DNA from: CAVSRC01 sp963762605
GTDB taxonomy: Bacteria > Pseudomonadota > Alphaproteobacteria > Rhizobiales > Kaistiaceae
DNA: 64,000 nucleotides
Direction: 5' to 3'
Assembly: GCA_963762605.1 (NCBI GenBank)
Contig: CAVXLJ010000021.1
Location: 1 to 64,000, forward strand
How positions within the stretch are numbered: the first letter of the stretch is position 1; each line of letters opens with the position of its first letter. The translations under genes and the position numbers were made by a program. Under the pieces are notes generated by a model. That model searched no databases, was not told the DNA's origin, and saw only the letters and a program-made list of their open reading frames with translations. Of the stretch, positions 16,447 through 27,727 are shown piece after piece.

Positions 16447-18309
16447 ATGCGAAAGAGCTGGTTCGAATCCCTCTTTGACCCGTTTCCGCTGTCGCCGGTC
16501 GAGCGCCCGCCCGACCGGCTTCTGGCGTTCTACCGCTATTTCATCCATCCGGTGCGCGGGCTGGTGCTCGCCGTCCTGCTGGTGTCGCTCGCCAGCACCG
16601 TCGTCGAGATGGCGCTCTACGTCTTCCTCGGCAAGATCGTCGACTGGGCCAGCACGACGCCGCGCGAGCAATTCTTCGCCACCCATGGCTGGCAGCTCGC
16701 CGGCATGGTCTTCGTCGTGCTGGTGCTGAGGCCGGTGATCGCGCTGCTCCTGCGCGGCTTCAACAATCTGTCTCTGGTGCCCAGCCTCACCGCGATGGTG
16801 CGCTGGCAGAACTACCGCTACGTGTTGCGCCAGAGCCTCTCCTTCTTCCAGAACGATTTCGCCGGGCGCATCGCCCAGAAGGTGATGCAGACCGGCCCGT
16901 CGCTGCGCGAGACGGTGGGCAGCCTCATCGACGGCATCTGGACGCTGCTCATCTATGTCGGCGGCACGGTGTGGCTGTTCGGCGGGCTCGATGCCTGGCT
17001 GATCGCGCCGGTCGCCGTCTGGCTGGCGCTCTATGTGCTGACCATCTGGAAGCTGGTGCCGCCGGTGCGCCAGCGCTCGGCCGCCGTCGCCGAGGCGAGC
17101 TCCGGCCTGTCGGGGCGCATCGTCGACAGCTACACCAACATCCAGTCGGTCAAGCTGTTCGCCCGCGCCGAGCGCGAGGATGGCTTCGTGCTGGAAGGCT
17201 TCCGCATCCATATCGAGGCCTTCCTCGATTTCGCCCGCACCATGGCGGGACTGATGGTGTCGCTGACGACCATGAACAGCGCCCTCATTGTCTCGGTCTG
17301 CGGGCTCGGCGTTTATCTGTGGAGCCAGGGGTCGATCACGGTTGGGGCGATCGCCATCGCAACGTCTCTGGTGCTCCGCCTCAACCAGATGTCCGGCATG
17401 ATCCTCAGGCAGATCACCTCGCTGTTCGAGAATGTCGGTTCGGTGCAGAACGGCATGCAGACCATCGCCCGGCCCTATGCGCTCGTCGATGCGCCGAACG
17501 CGGCGCCGCTCGCCGTTACCAAGGGCGCCATCCGCTTCGACGATGTCAGCTTCCACTACGGCCGCGAGTCGGGCGTCATCGACCACCTGACGCTGGAGGT
17601 GAAGCCGGGCGAGAAGATCGGCCTGGTCGGCCGCTCCGGCGCCGGCAAGTCGACGCTGGCCAACCTGCTCCTGCGCTTCTACGACACCGAGGGCGGGCGC
17701 ATCCTGATCGACGGGCAGGACATTGCCGCTGTCACCCAGGAGAGCCTGCGCGCACAGATCGGCGTGGTGACGCAGGATACCTCGCTGCTCCACCGCTCGG
17801 TGCGCGACAACATCAGATACGGAATGCCGGAGGCGCGGGAGGACGAGATCGTTGCCGCTGCCCGTCGGGCGCATGCGCACGATTTCATCCTCGGGCTTCA
17901 GGATCTGCAGGGCCGCACGGGCTACGACGCGCGCGTCGGCGAACGCGGGGTGAAACTCTCCGGCGGTCAGCGCCAGCGCGTCGCCATCGCCCGGCTGATC
18001 CTCAAGGATGCGCCCATCCTGGTGCTCGACGAGGCGACCAGCGCGCTCGATTCGGAAGTCGAGGCGGCCATCCAGGAACAGCTCTACGGCCTGATGGAAG
18101 GGCGCACCGTGATCGCCATCGCCCATCGGCTGTCGACGATTGCCGTTCTCGACCGCCTTGTCGTCATGGACGAGGGCCGCATCGTCGAGACCGGCACCCA
18201 TGCCGAGCTTCTTCGCGAGGGCGGCCTCTATGCTCAGTTCTGGCACCGCCAGTCGGGCGGCTTCCTGGCGGTCGACGATCAGCCCGGCGTGCCGGTCGCG
18301 GCGGAATAA
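16447..18309 (+). CDS. ABC exporter half-transporter 1 (permease-ATPase fusion)
   Basis: A 620-residue protein with a six-helix exporter domain (about 40-345) joined to an ATPase domain (about 360-600). ATPase motifs: Walker A GRSGAGKST, Q-loop VVTQDTSLLHRSVRDNI, signature LSGGQRQR, Walker B ILVLDEATSALDSE, and switch histidine in IAHRLSTIA. It should act as a dimer in the inner membrane. The N-terminal WFESLFDPFP and the coupling stretch GRIVDSYTNIQSVKLFA recur in the two other exporters of this cluster, so the three are tandem paralogues. The substrate cannot be inferred. Confidence 0.92.
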   Translation: MRKSWFESLFDPFPLSPVERPPDRLLAFYRYFIHPVRGLVLAVLLVSLASTVVEMALYVFLGKIVDWASTTPREQFFATHGWQLAGMVFVVLVLRPVIALLLRGFNNLSLVPSLTAMVRWQNYRYVLRQSLSFFQNDFAGRIAQKVMQTGPSLRETVGSLIDGIWTLLIYVGGTVWLFGGLDAWLIAPVAVWLALYVLTIWKLVPPVRQRSAAVAEASSGLSGRIVDSYTNIQSVKLFARAEREDGFVLEGFRIHIEAFLDFARTMAGLMVSLTTMNSALIVSVCGLGVYLWSQGSITVGAIAIATSLVLRLNQMSGMILRQITSLFENVGSVQNGMQTIARPYALVDAPNAAPLAVTKGAIRFDDVSFHYGRESGVIDHLTLEVKPGEKIGLVGRSGAGKSTLANLLLRFYDTEGGRILIDGQDIAAVTQESLRAQIGVVTQDTSLLHRSVRDNIRYGMPEAREDEIVAAARRAHAHDFILGLQDLQGRTGYDARVGERGVKLSGGQRQRVAIARLILKDAPILVLDEATSALDSEVEAAIQEQLYGLMEGRTVIAIAHRLSTIAVLDRLVVMDEGRIVETGTHAELLREGGLYAQFWHRQSGGFLAVDDQPGVPVAAE

Positions 18310-18367
18310 CGTTGCCGCCATCCGTGGCGTAGGCAATGATCGGCGCCGGATGGGGAGTTCACGCTCA

Positions 18368-19504
18368 ATGGCAACCACACGACGGCGATTCCTGACAGCC
18401 GGCGGTGCCGCCCTTATCGGCCTCGCAATCGGCGATCTTGCTGTCTACGCTGAGGAGGTGGCACCGGGAATATCCGGTCAACGGCTGCGACGTGCCCACG
18501 CTTATGTCGATGCCTTCATGCAGAAGCACCGCGTGCCCGGTTTCTCCGTTGTCTATTCCCGTGGTGGCAGGTTCGTCTACGTGGCCGCCTTCGGCGTGGC
18601 CGATCCCTCCACCGGCGAGGCATTGACGACCGCTCATCGGTTCCGCATCGCCAGCGTCACCAAGCCGATCACATCGGCGACCATCATGTACCTGATGGAC
18701 CGGGGCAAGATCAGGCTCGATGATCACATCTTCGGAGCCGATGGTCTGCTCGGCCGTCGCTACCCGGTGGCCGATGATTTTCCACATGCCGACTGGCTTC
18801 GCGGGATAACCGTTGATCATTTGCTGACCCACACCTGCGGCGGCTGGACCAACGACGCGCAAGATCCGATGTTCCGTGCCCCGTGGTTGGATCACGACGC
18901 CCTCATTCAGGCCACGCTGCGCGAGTTGCCGCTGATCAACCCTCCCGGCACGCACTATGCCTATTCGAACTTCGGCTATTGCCTGCTCGGGAGGGTCATC
19001 GAGACGATTTCGGGACGCGCCTATGCGGACTTCGTCAAATCGTCGCTGCTTGTTGCTGCTGGTGCGAGCGGAATGTCGATTGCGGGCAATACGCTTGCTG
19101 ATCGCCAGCGAGGCGAAGTCGTCTATTTTGGCCAGGGCGATGATCCCTACGGCATGAACGTCAGCCGCATGGATTCGCACGGCGGATGGATTGCCACTGC
19201 GACCGAGCTGGTGAAATTTGCGGAGCGTGTGGACGGTTATCGCTCCGTCCCCGATCTGCTGAGCTCGCAAGCCATACGCATCATGTCCACGCCGTCGCGC
19301 GTGTCCGCCGGCTATGCCCGAGGCTGGCAACGCAATCCGCGACACCACAATTGGTGGCACACGGGGTCGCTGCCCGGCACCACCTCGATCCTCGTGCGGG
19401 TCGAAGGCGACGAGTGCTTCGCCGGGCTGGTCAACACGCGTACGCCGACGATCGATGGCGACCTGGACCGGTTGATGTGGAACGTCCACGATCAGGTCGT
19501 ATGA
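18368..19504 (+). CDS. Beta-lactamase-fold serine hydrolase, Tat-exported
   Basis: A 378-residue member of the class C beta-lactamase/esterase superfamily. The three active-site motifs are complete: S96-V-T-K99, Y199-S-N201, and H331-T-G in WWHTGSLPG. The N-terminus TTRRRFLTAGGAALIGLAIG is a twin-arginine signal, so the protein is probably folded before export to the periplasm. Family members hydrolyse esters, peptides or beta-lactams, and most are not resistance enzymes. Base composition looks less GC-biased at third positions than in the flanking exporter genes, which suggests it arrived separately and split the exporter array. Confidence 0.87.
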   Translation: MATTRRRFLTAGGAALIGLAIGDLAVYAEEVAPGISGQRLRRAHAYVDAFMQKHRVPGFSVVYSRGGRFVYVAAFGVADPSTGEALTTAHRFRIASVTKPITSATIMYLMDRGKIRLDDHIFGADGLLGRRYPVADDFPHADWLRGITVDHLLTHTCGGWTNDAQDPMFRAPWLDHDALIQATLRELPLINPPGTHYAYSNFGYCLLGRVIETISGRAYADFVKSSLLVAAGASGMSIAGNTLADRQRGEVVYFGQGDDPYGMNVSRMDSHGGWIATATELVKFAERVDGYRSVPDLLSSQAIRIMSTPSRVSAGYARGWQRNPRHHNWWHTGSLPGTTSILVRVEGDECFAGLVNTRTPTIDGDLDRLMWNVHDQVV

Positions 19505-19894
19505 GTGACCGCTGGCGCCGCGATTTGACCCGGCCTTTCCCCGGAATAGTGGCCTTCCGGCAACGGTCCAGCGTCTCGTGACATATTTCGGCGGCGGCCT
19601 CTGGAAAATCGCTGCGAACAGCGCTACCCAGTGCGCCGTCGCGTCCGCACGCTTGTTTCCGCGTGCCCTGTCAACCCCAAGAGGAGATGCCGAATGGAGC
19701 GTACCAGCACCATGGCCCCGGCCGCCGTCGCCGTCCGCGTCTCCTTCGGGCTCGCAGCCTGACGCCGCACTGACGACTTCCCACCGGCCCGGAGCCTGAG
19801 TTCGGACGCCCGACAGGGCGCCCCGGATCTCCGACCTTGCCTTTTCCATTCCGGCCGCGCCGCATACGCCGGCCCATTTCGGAGCACGACGCCC
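19505..19894. other. Gap between hydrolase and exporter 2
   Basis: This 390-base gap has no gene of normal size. It holds a C-rich stretch, a possible 22-codon leader reading frame (19694-19762), and the ribosome site region of exporter 2. No clear terminator or palindrome with a T-run was found. Confidence 0.5.
19694..19762 (+). CDS. Possible 22-residue leader peptide
   Basis: A short frame, MERTSTMAPAAVAVRVSFGL plus two alanines, stands seven bases after a strong GAGGAG ribosome site. No homologue is recognised. Its position 132 bases before a GTG-started ABC exporter gene would suit a leader peptide. The support is the ribosome site alone, so it may be chance. Confidence 0.25.
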   Translation: MERTSTMAPAAVAVRVSFGLAA

Positions 19895-21745
<1,851 letters not shown>

Positions 21746-21823
21746 TGCTTCCTCTTGTCGCGGCGGCCGGCCTGGAGCTGTGCGGGCGGCGTCCGCTCTT
21801 TTCGATTCCGACAATCAGAACAG

Positions 21824-21844
21824 GCCCCGGCTCGCGGCCGGGGC
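21824..21844 (+). promoter_or_regulatory. GC hairpin between exporters 2 and 3
   Basis: GCCCCGGC and GCCGGGGC pair perfectly over 8 bp around TCGCG, midway in the 151-base spacer. Without a T-run it is more likely an mRNA processing or stability element that sets relative exporter levels than a true terminator. Confidence 0.4.
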
Positions 21845-21896
21845 GCGGTTCGCTGCCGGCCTGCCGGCATGGGGTGGGCCTTTACGGACCAGTGAG

Positions 21897-23768
21897 ATGT
21901 TCCGCTTCTTCGAAACCCTGATCGACCCGTTCCGCCGACACGACGAGGGCATGCCGCCGTCAACGCTGGCCGGCTTCTACTGGTACTACACGCGCCAGGT
22001 GTGGCCGGTGCTCGCCGCGCTTCTCGTGGTCGGCCTGTTCGTGTCGCTCATCGAGGTGTCGATCTTCCGCTACATCGGCGCCATCGTCGATCTGCTCAAG
22101 ACGACGACGCCGGAGAAGGTCATGTCCGATTATGGGCCGACCTTTCTGTGGATGGGTTTCGTCGTGGTGATCGCGCGGCCGCTGGTGGTCATCCTGCACG
22201 ATCTCATCGTGCAGCAGTCGCTGGCGCCGTCCTTCACCAATCTGGTGCGCTGGCAGACGCACCGCTACGTGCTGCGCCAGACGGTCGGCTTCTTCAACGA
22301 CGACTTCGCCGGACGCATCGCCGCGAAGATCATCCAGACCGGCCCGGCGTTGCGCGAGTCCGTCGTGCAGGTTTGCGACGCGCTGTGGTTCGTCACCATC
22401 TACGCGGTGAGTTCGCTCATCCTCTTCGGCCAGCTCGACCCGCGGCTGATGGTGCCGCTGGCGATCTGGATCGTCGGCTTCGTCGCGACGCTCACCTATT
22501 TCGTACCGCGCATCCGCCGGCGCTCGGTGATCGTCTCGGAGGCGCGCTCGATGCTGACCGGACGCATCGTCGACAGCTACACCAACATCCAGACCGTCAA
22601 GCTCTTCGCCCACACCTCGCGCGAGGACGACTACGCCCGCGACGCCGTCGACGATCACCTCACGAAGTTCCGTGCCTCGACCCGGCTGATCACGTCGATG
22701 TCGAGCACCGTGGTCATCATGAATGGCCTCCTGATCGGCGGGACGACGGCGCTTGCCGTATGGCTGTGGGCGCATGGCGGCCTGACGCTGGGTGCGCTCA
22801 CCATCGCCGCCGGCCTCGCCTTCCGCATCGCCACCATGTCGGGCTGGATCATGTGGACCTCGATCGGCATCTTCGACAATGTCGGCGCCGTGCAGGAGGG
22901 CATGGAGACCATCGCCCGGCCGCAGGATCTGGTCGACAAGCCCGATGCCTATCCGCTCAAGGTCACCCGCGGCGAGATCCGATTCGACAATGTCGGTTTT
23001 CACTACGGCCGCAAGAGCGGCATCATCGACGATCTGTCGCTCACGATCGCGCCCGGCGAGAAGGTCGGGCTGGTCGGCCGCTCGGGCGCCGGCAAGTCGA
23101 CGCTGGTCAACCTGCTGTTGCGCTTCTACGACATCGAGAGCGGCCGCATCCTCATCGACGGGCAGGACATCGCCCATGCCACGCAGGATTCGCTGAGGAG
23201 CCAGATCGGCCTGGTGACGCAGGACACCTCGCTGCTGCATCGCTCGATCCGCGACAACATCCTCTATGGCCGCCCCGAGGCGGGGGAGGGCGCCATGCAG
23301 CAGGCCGCCCGCCAGGCCTATGCCGAGGAGTTCATCCCGAACCTTCTGGACCATTACGGCCGTGCCGGCTTCGACGCCCATGTCGGCGAGCGTGGCGCCA
23401 AGCTGTCCGGCGGCCAGCGCCAGCGGGTGGCGATCGCCCGCGTGCTGCTCAAGGACGCGCCGATCCTGGTCCTCGACGAGGCGACCAGCGCGCTCGATTC
23501 GGAAGTGGAAGGGGCGATCCAGGAGAGCTTCGCCGGGCTGATGGCCGGCAAGACGGTGATCGCGATTGCCCACCGGCTGTCGACCATTGCGGCGATGGAC
23601 CGGCTGGTGGTGCTCGACGCCGGCCGCATCGTCGAGACCGGCAGCCACGACGAGTTGCTCCGCCGTGGCGGCCTCTATGCCGCCCTGTGGAGCCGCCAAT
23701 CCGGCGGTTTTCTCAATACCGACCGGCAGGGCAGCGATGCGGCGGCGCCGGTCGCGGCGGCGGAATAG
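21897..23768 (+). CDS. ABC exporter half-transporter 3 (permease-ATPase fusion)
   Basis: A 623-residue third paralogue, opening MFRFFETLIDPFRRHDEGMP. It has the six-helix domain and full ATPase motif set (GRSGAGKST, LVTQDTSLLHRSIRDNI, LSGGQRQR, ILVLDEATSALDSE, IAHRLSTIA). Its C-terminal ANLGR-like segment GGLYAALWSRQSGGFLN is nearly the same as in exporter 2, so copies 2 and 3 look closer to each other than to copy 1. The ATG at 21897 is chosen from the conserved N-terminus. It is the last gene before the bc1 operon. Confidence 0.92.
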   Translation: MFRFFETLIDPFRRHDEGMPPSTLAGFYWYYTRQVWPVLAALLVVGLFVSLIEVSIFRYIGAIVDLLKTTTPEKVMSDYGPTFLWMGFVVVIARPLVVILHDLIVQQSLAPSFTNLVRWQTHRYVLRQTVGFFNDDFAGRIAAKIIQTGPALRESVVQVCDALWFVTIYAVSSLILFGQLDPRLMVPLAIWIVGFVATLTYFVPRIRRRSVIVSEARSMLTGRIVDSYTNIQTVKLFAHTSREDDYARDAVDDHLTKFRASTRLITSMSSTVVIMNGLLIGGTTALAVWLWAHGGLTLGALTIAAGLAFRIATMSGWIMWTSIGIFDNVGAVQEGMETIARPQDLVDKPDAYPLKVTRGEIRFDNVGFHYGRKSGIIDDLSLTIAPGEKVGLVGRSGAGKSTLVNLLLRFYDIESGRILIDGQDIAHATQDSLRSQIGLVTQDTSLLHRSIRDNILYGRPEAGEGAMQQAARQAYAEEFIPNLLDHYGRAGFDAHVGERGAKLSGGQRQRVAIARVLLKDAPILVLDEATSALDSEVEGAIQESFAGLMAGKTVIAIAHRLSTIAAMDRLVVLDAGRIVETGSHDELLRRGGLYAALWSRQSGGFLNTDRQGSDAAAPVAAAE

Positions 23769-23909
23769 GGAAATCCGCCCCCGCGACAATGTGCGCAAAG
23801 CCCGGGGGATGACTGGACAAGGACCGAGCGCGATGGCTAAACAGACGCGGCCGGTGGAGGGATTCTAAACAATCCATCCGCCCGGAGGGGCATTTTTGGG
23901 GGTCCGACC

Positions 23910-24479
23910 TTGGCAAGTACCGATACGGCTGACCATCCGGAGCCGACACGGCGTGATTTCATCTACATAGCCACCGGCGCCGTCGGCGCGGTTGGCGCGG
24001 CGTTGACCGTCTGGCCGCTGATCGACCAGATGAATCCGGACGCCGCGGCGCTGGCGCTCGCCCAGGTCGAGGTCGACATTTCATCGGTCACCGAGGGCAT
24101 GTCGCTGATCGTCAAGTGGCGTGGCAAGCCGGTGGTGGTACGCCAGCGCACCAAGAAGGAGATCGACGAGGCCAAGACGGTCCCGGTCACCGACCTGCGC
24201 GACCAGCTTGCCCGCAACGCCAACCTGCCGGCCAACGCGCCGGCGACCGATGCCAACCGCGCCGCCAAGGGCAAGGAAGCGTGGTTCGTGATGATCCAGA
24301 TCTGCACGCATCTGGGCTGCGTGCCGCTCGGCCAGGAGGGCCAGTACGGCGGCTGGTTCTGCCCGTGCCACGGCTCGGTCTACGATACCGCCGGGCGCAT
24401 CCGGCAAGGGCCGGCGCCTGAGAACATGGCGATCCCGCTCTACGAATTCATCTCCGATACCACGCTGCGCATCGGCTGA
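23910..24479 (+). CDS. petA: Ubiquinol-cytochrome c reductase Rieske iron-sulfur subunit
   Basis: A 189-residue Rieske protein of the cytochrome bc1 complex, passing electrons from ubiquinol to cytochrome c1. The 2Fe-2S ligands are in CTHLGC and CPCHGS, and the disulfide cysteines are the second of each pair. A twin-arginine-like TRRDFIYIATGAVGAVG precedes the single membrane anchor. The only start giving the full N-terminus is the TTG at 23910, an uncommon codon for this gene. It leads petA-petB-petC, spaced 20 and 5 bases. Confidence 0.95.
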   Translation: MASTDTADHPEPTRRDFIYIATGAVGAVGAALTVWPLIDQMNPDAAALALAQVEVDISSVTEGMSLIVKWRGKPVVVRQRTKKEIDEAKTVPVTDLRDQLARNANLPANAPATDANRAAKGKEAWFVMIQICTHLGCVPLGQEGQYGGWFCPCHGSVYDTAGRIRQGPAPENMAIPLYEFISDTTLRIG

Positions 24480-24499
24480 ACGGGGCTCAAGACAGCAAG

Positions 24500-25763
24500 A
24501 TGGCCGGGCACTCGACCTACCAACCCAAGAATCCTATTGCCAAATGGCTGGAGAGCCGCTTGCCGGTTCTCAGCCTCATCCACTCGTCGTTCGTCGTCTA
24601 CCCGACGCCGCGCAACCTGAACTACTGGTGGAACTTCGGCGCGATCCTCATCTTCATGCTGGCGGCGCAGATCGCCACCGGCATCGTTCTGGCGATGCAC
24701 TACATCCCGGCCGACGCGCTGGCCTTCAATTCGGTCGAGAACATCATGCGCAACGTCAACTACGGTTGGCTGTTGCGCTACCTGCACGCCAACGGCGCCT
24801 CGATGTTCTTCTTCGCCGTCTACATCCACATCCTGCGCGGCATGTACTACGGCTCCTACAAGGCGCCGCGCGAGGTGCTGTGGATCCTCGGCGTCATCAT
24901 CTACCTCCTGATGATGGCCACCGCCTTCATGGGCTACGTGCTGCCCTGGGGGCAGATGTCGTTCTGGGCCGCCAACGTCATCACCAACCTGTTCTCGGCG
25001 ATTCCGGTGATCGGCGGCGCGATCGTCACCTGGCTGTGGGGCGGCTTCTCGGTCGGCGGGCCGACGCTCAACCGCTTCTACTCGCTGCACTACCTGCTGC
25101 CGTTCATGATCGCCGGCGTGGTGCTGCTTACACATCTGGGCGCTGCACGTGCCAGGCAACGGTAACCCGACCGGCGTCGAGGTCAAGGACAAGCAGGACA
25201 CCGTGTCCTTCCATCCCTACTACACGATCAAGGATACCTTCGGGCTCAGCGTGTTCCTCATCCTGTTCGCCTGGCTGGTGTTCTTCATCCCCAACTATCT
25301 CGGCCATTCGGACAACTACATCCCGGCCAATCCGCTGCAGACGCCGGCCGAGATCGTGCCGGAATGGTACTTCCTGCCCTTCTACGCGATCCTGCGCGCC
25401 ATCCCCAACAAGCTCATGGGCGTGATCGCGCTGTTCGCCTCGATCGGCATCCTGGTCTTCCTGCCGTGGCTGGACCGTTCGCGCGTACGCTCCTCGGCGT
25501 TCCGGCCGATCTACAAGCAGTTCTTCTGGATCTTCGTGGCGGTCGGCATCCTGCTTGGCTATCTCGGTTCGCAATCGCCGACCGGCTTCACGCTGCATGT
25601 GCCGAACGTCATCTGGGCGCGCGTCCTCACCTTCTTCTACTTCGCCCATTTCCTGATCGTGCTGCCGGTCCTGGGGCTGATCGAGAAGCCCAAACCGCTG
25701 CCGGCGAGTATCACCGAATCGGTGCTGGCCAAGTCCGGGCACGCGGCGCAGGCGGGGAGCTGA
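24500..25763 (+). pseudogene. petB: Cytochrome b of the bc1 complex, interrupted by a frameshift
   Basis: The first part (24500 to about 25129) encodes cytochrome b through helix D, including haem-ligand region NRFYSLHYLLPF, then leaves frame and stops at 25165. The second part continues in the +1 frame as LHIWALHVPGNGNPTGVEV, the normal sequence around the last haem ligand, through PEWYFLPFYAIL (the PEWY quinol-site motif) to 25763. Removing one base in CTTA at 25127-25130 restores a full-length protein of about 420 residues. No slippery heptamer or stem suggests programmed shifting. As bc1 is a core respiratory complex and both halves look well conserved, a sequencing error or very recent mutation is more likely than an old pseudogene. 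Confidence 0.9.
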
Positions 25764-25768
25764 TCGAG

Positions 25769-26635
25769 ATGAAGATGCGTTTCGCCGGTCTCTTCGCCAT
25801 TGCCGCCGTCGTCGGTCTGACGGTGGCGCTGCCGACCGTCGCCCAGGAAGCGGGCGGCACCTTGCCGACCGAGTTCCCGCTCAAGAAGCCGCCGCTGATG
25901 AAGTGGTCGTTCTCCGGCATCTTCGGCACCTACGATCAGGCGCAGCTGCAGCGCGGCTACCAAGTCTACAAGGAAGTCTGCTCGGCCTGCCATTCGATGG
26001 ACCTGGTCGCCTTCCGCAATCTCGCCGATCCCGGCGGTCCGCATTTCAGCGACGCCGAAGTCAAGGCGCTGGCCGCCTCCTACCAGATCACCGACGGTCC
26101 CAACGACGCTGGCGACATGTTCCAGCGTGCCGGCAAGCCCTACGATCATTTCCCGGCGCCGTTCGCCAACAAGGAAGCCGCCGCGGCCGCCAATGGCGGC
26201 GCCGCGCCGCCCGACCTGTCGGTGATCGCCAAGGCGCGCGCGGTCAAGCGCGGCCTGCTCTGGGGGCTCCTGGATTTCTTCACTGGCTATCAGGAAGACG
26301 GGCCGGACTATATCCACGCCCTCCTGACCGGCTTCCAGGACCCGCCTGCCGGCGTCAAGGTGCCTGACGGCACTTACTACAATCCCTATTTCCATGCCGC
26401 GATATCGCTGCACATGCCGCCACCTTTGTCTGACGGCCAGGTGACCTACAGCGACGGCTCGCCGCAGACGGTCGACCAGTACGCCAAGGACGTCGCCGCC
26501 TTCCTGATGTGGACGGCCGAGCCGCATCTCGACCAGCGCAAGCGCGTCGGCTTCATGACCATGATCTTCCTGATCGTGTTCGCCGGCCTCATGTACCTGA
26601 CCAAGAAGCGGGTCTGGTCGGACGTGAAGCACTAG
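25769..26635 (+). CDS. petC: Cytochrome c1 of the bc1 complex
   Basis: A 288-residue cytochrome c1 with signal peptide (first 25 residues, AVVGLTVALPTVAQE), the covalent haem site CSACH in YKEVCSACHSMDLVAFRNL, the later PPDLSVIAKAR, the methionine-ligand region AAISLHMPPPLSDG, and one C-terminal membrane anchor (MTMIFLIVFAGLMYLT) followed by KKRVWSDVKH. It takes electrons from the Rieske centre to soluble cytochrome c. The ATG at 25769 lies 5 bases after the petB stop. A strong terminator follows 25 bases after its stop, so the operon ends here. Confidence 0.95.
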   Translation: MKMRFAGLFAIAAVVGLTVALPTVAQEAGGTLPTEFPLKKPPLMKWSFSGIFGTYDQAQLQRGYQVYKEVCSACHSMDLVAFRNLADPGGPHFSDAEVKALAASYQITDGPNDAGDMFQRAGKPYDHFPAPFANKEAAAAANGGAAPPDLSVIAKARAVKRGLLWGLLDFFTGYQEDGPDYIHALLTGFQDPPAGVKVPDGTYYNPYFHAAISLHMPPPLSDGQVTYSDGSPQTVDQYAKDVAAFLMWTAEPHLDQRKRVGFMTMIFLIVFAGLMYLTKKRVWSDVKH

Positions 26636-26660
26636 GCGGCGTACGCATCCCTGAAATGAC

Positions 26661-26684
26661 AAGGCCCGCGCGAGCGGGCCTTTT
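26661..26684 (+). terminator. Rho-independent terminator of petABC
   Basis: AAGGCCCGC and GCGGGCCTT pair over 9 bp around GCGA, and TTTT overlaps the end of the stem. It stands 25 bases after petC. The small gene on the other strand also ends near here, so it may serve both. Confidence 0.85.
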
Positions 26685-26709
26685 CATTTGCGCTGCGGCG
26701 GCGGACGGG

Positions 26710-27000
26710 TCACCTGCCCTGCATCAGGTCTGCGAAGCCGATCGGTGGAAACAGGCAACGGCCGATGCCGCGGAAGGCGTCGGCGCCGGTCAGTGCACGG
26801 TGCTGCTTCTGGGCGTCGACCTGCATCTTGCCCCAGGTCATGCCGGTGCAGACGAAGAAGCCGACGGCCCAGGCCATCGTCAGTATGGTGGTGGCCGAAC
26901 TGGCCGCGACCGGCGCCCTCGGCATCGTTGCAGAGGCCGGCTGGGCGGCGCACAGCGTCAAGGCCACGGCCGCGGCCGCGGTGAGTTTCAGCGTTTTCAA
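26710..27000 (-). CDS. Small exported or membrane protein of unknown function
   Basis: A 96-residue protein with a clear signal peptide (KLTAAAAVALTLCAAQPASA) and a second hydrophobic segment (TTILTMAWAVGFFVCTGMTW, about 37-56), followed by GKMQVDAQKQHRALTGADAFRGIGRCLFPPIGF. It starts with TTG at 27000, so the N-terminus needs care. It is convergent with petC and divergent from apt. I recognise no named family. Codon use is like its neighbours, which supports it as a true gene. Confidence 0.65.
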   Translation of the reverse strand: MKTLKLTAAAAVALTLCAAQPASATMPRAPVAASSATTILTMAWAVGFFVCTGMTWGKMQVDAQKQHRALTGADAFRGIGRCLFPPIGFADLMQGR

Positions 27001-27187
27001 AGGAATTCCCCCGACACCTATACGAGTCGCCCGTGGGTCGATTCTATGGCAGGCGATGCAATCATGTGAAGGCCCTTGGCGGCCGCTCTCCGGTGCGGCG
27101 GCTGACGGCCTTGGCCGTGGCGCGAACTCTGCGACTTTGCTAAGAGCCTAACGAAAACGCCGCCCTCCGGCGTAACAAGGAGAGGGC

Positions 27188-27727
27188 ATGCAGCCCGTCA
27201 TTGATCTCAAATCGCTGATCCGCACCATTCCGGATTATCCGCGCAAGGGCATCCTGTTCCGCGACATCACCACGCTGATCGCCAGTCCGGCGGGTTTGCG
27301 CGCCGCGGTCGACGGCCTGGTGCTGCCCTTCCTCGAGGCGCACATCGACAAGGTGGTGGGGATCGAGGCGCGCGGCTTCATCCTCGGCGGGGCGGTCGCC
27401 CACGAGCTCGGCCGCGGCTTCGTGCCGATCCGCAAGAAGGGCAAGCTGCCCTGGCGCACCATCGGGCAGGAATACAGCCTCGAATACGGCGTCGACACGA
27501 TCGAGATTCACGCCGACGCCATCGGCGAGGGCGACCGCGTTCTGCTGGTCGACGATCTGGTCGCCACCGGCGGCACGGCGGAGGCGGCGACCGAACTCAT
27601 CCGCCGCTCGGGCGGCGAACTGGTCGCCGCGGCCTTCGTCATCGACCTGCCCGATCTCGGCGGTGCCAGGCGTCTGGCGGCGCGCGACGTCGCGGTCCAC
27701 ACGCTGGTCAGCTTTGAGGGAGACTAA
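27188..27727 (+). CDS. apt: Adenine phosphoribosyltransferase
   Basis: A 179-residue purine salvage enzyme that makes AMP from adenine and PRPP. The PRPP loop is VLLVDDLVATGGTAEAA; the adenine-binding N-terminal part has IPDYPRKGILFRDITTLI and GIEARGFILGGAVAHELG. The length matches bacterial Apt. A strong AAGGAGAG site stands before the ATG. Its TAA shares one base with the ATG of the following GST gene, so the two are translationally linked. apt follows petABC in many Hyphomicrobiales. Confidence 0.96.
   Translation: MQPVIDLKSLIRTIPDYPRKGILFRDITTLIASPAGLRAAVDGLVLPFLEAHIDKVVGIEARGFILGGAVAHELGRGFVPIRKKGKLPWRTIGQEYSLEYGVDTIEIHADAIGEGDRVLLVDDLVATGGTAEAATELIRRSGGELVAAAFVIDLPDLGGARRLAARDVAVHTLVSFEGD

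Noticed and set aside
16459..16470. GGTTCGAATCCC, identical to the T-arm of many tRNAs
   Set aside because: It lies inside exporter 1 (codons for WFESL) and no acceptor, D or anticodon arm can be folded around it.
18368..19504. Antibiotic resistance gene
   Set aside because: The class C fold is shared by many esterases and peptidases; nothing in the sequence or context indicates resistance.
25120..25165. Programmed frameshift as an explanation of petB
   Set aside because: No slippery heptamer, stop-codon pause or stimulating stem is seen at the shift, and cytochrome b is not known to use one.
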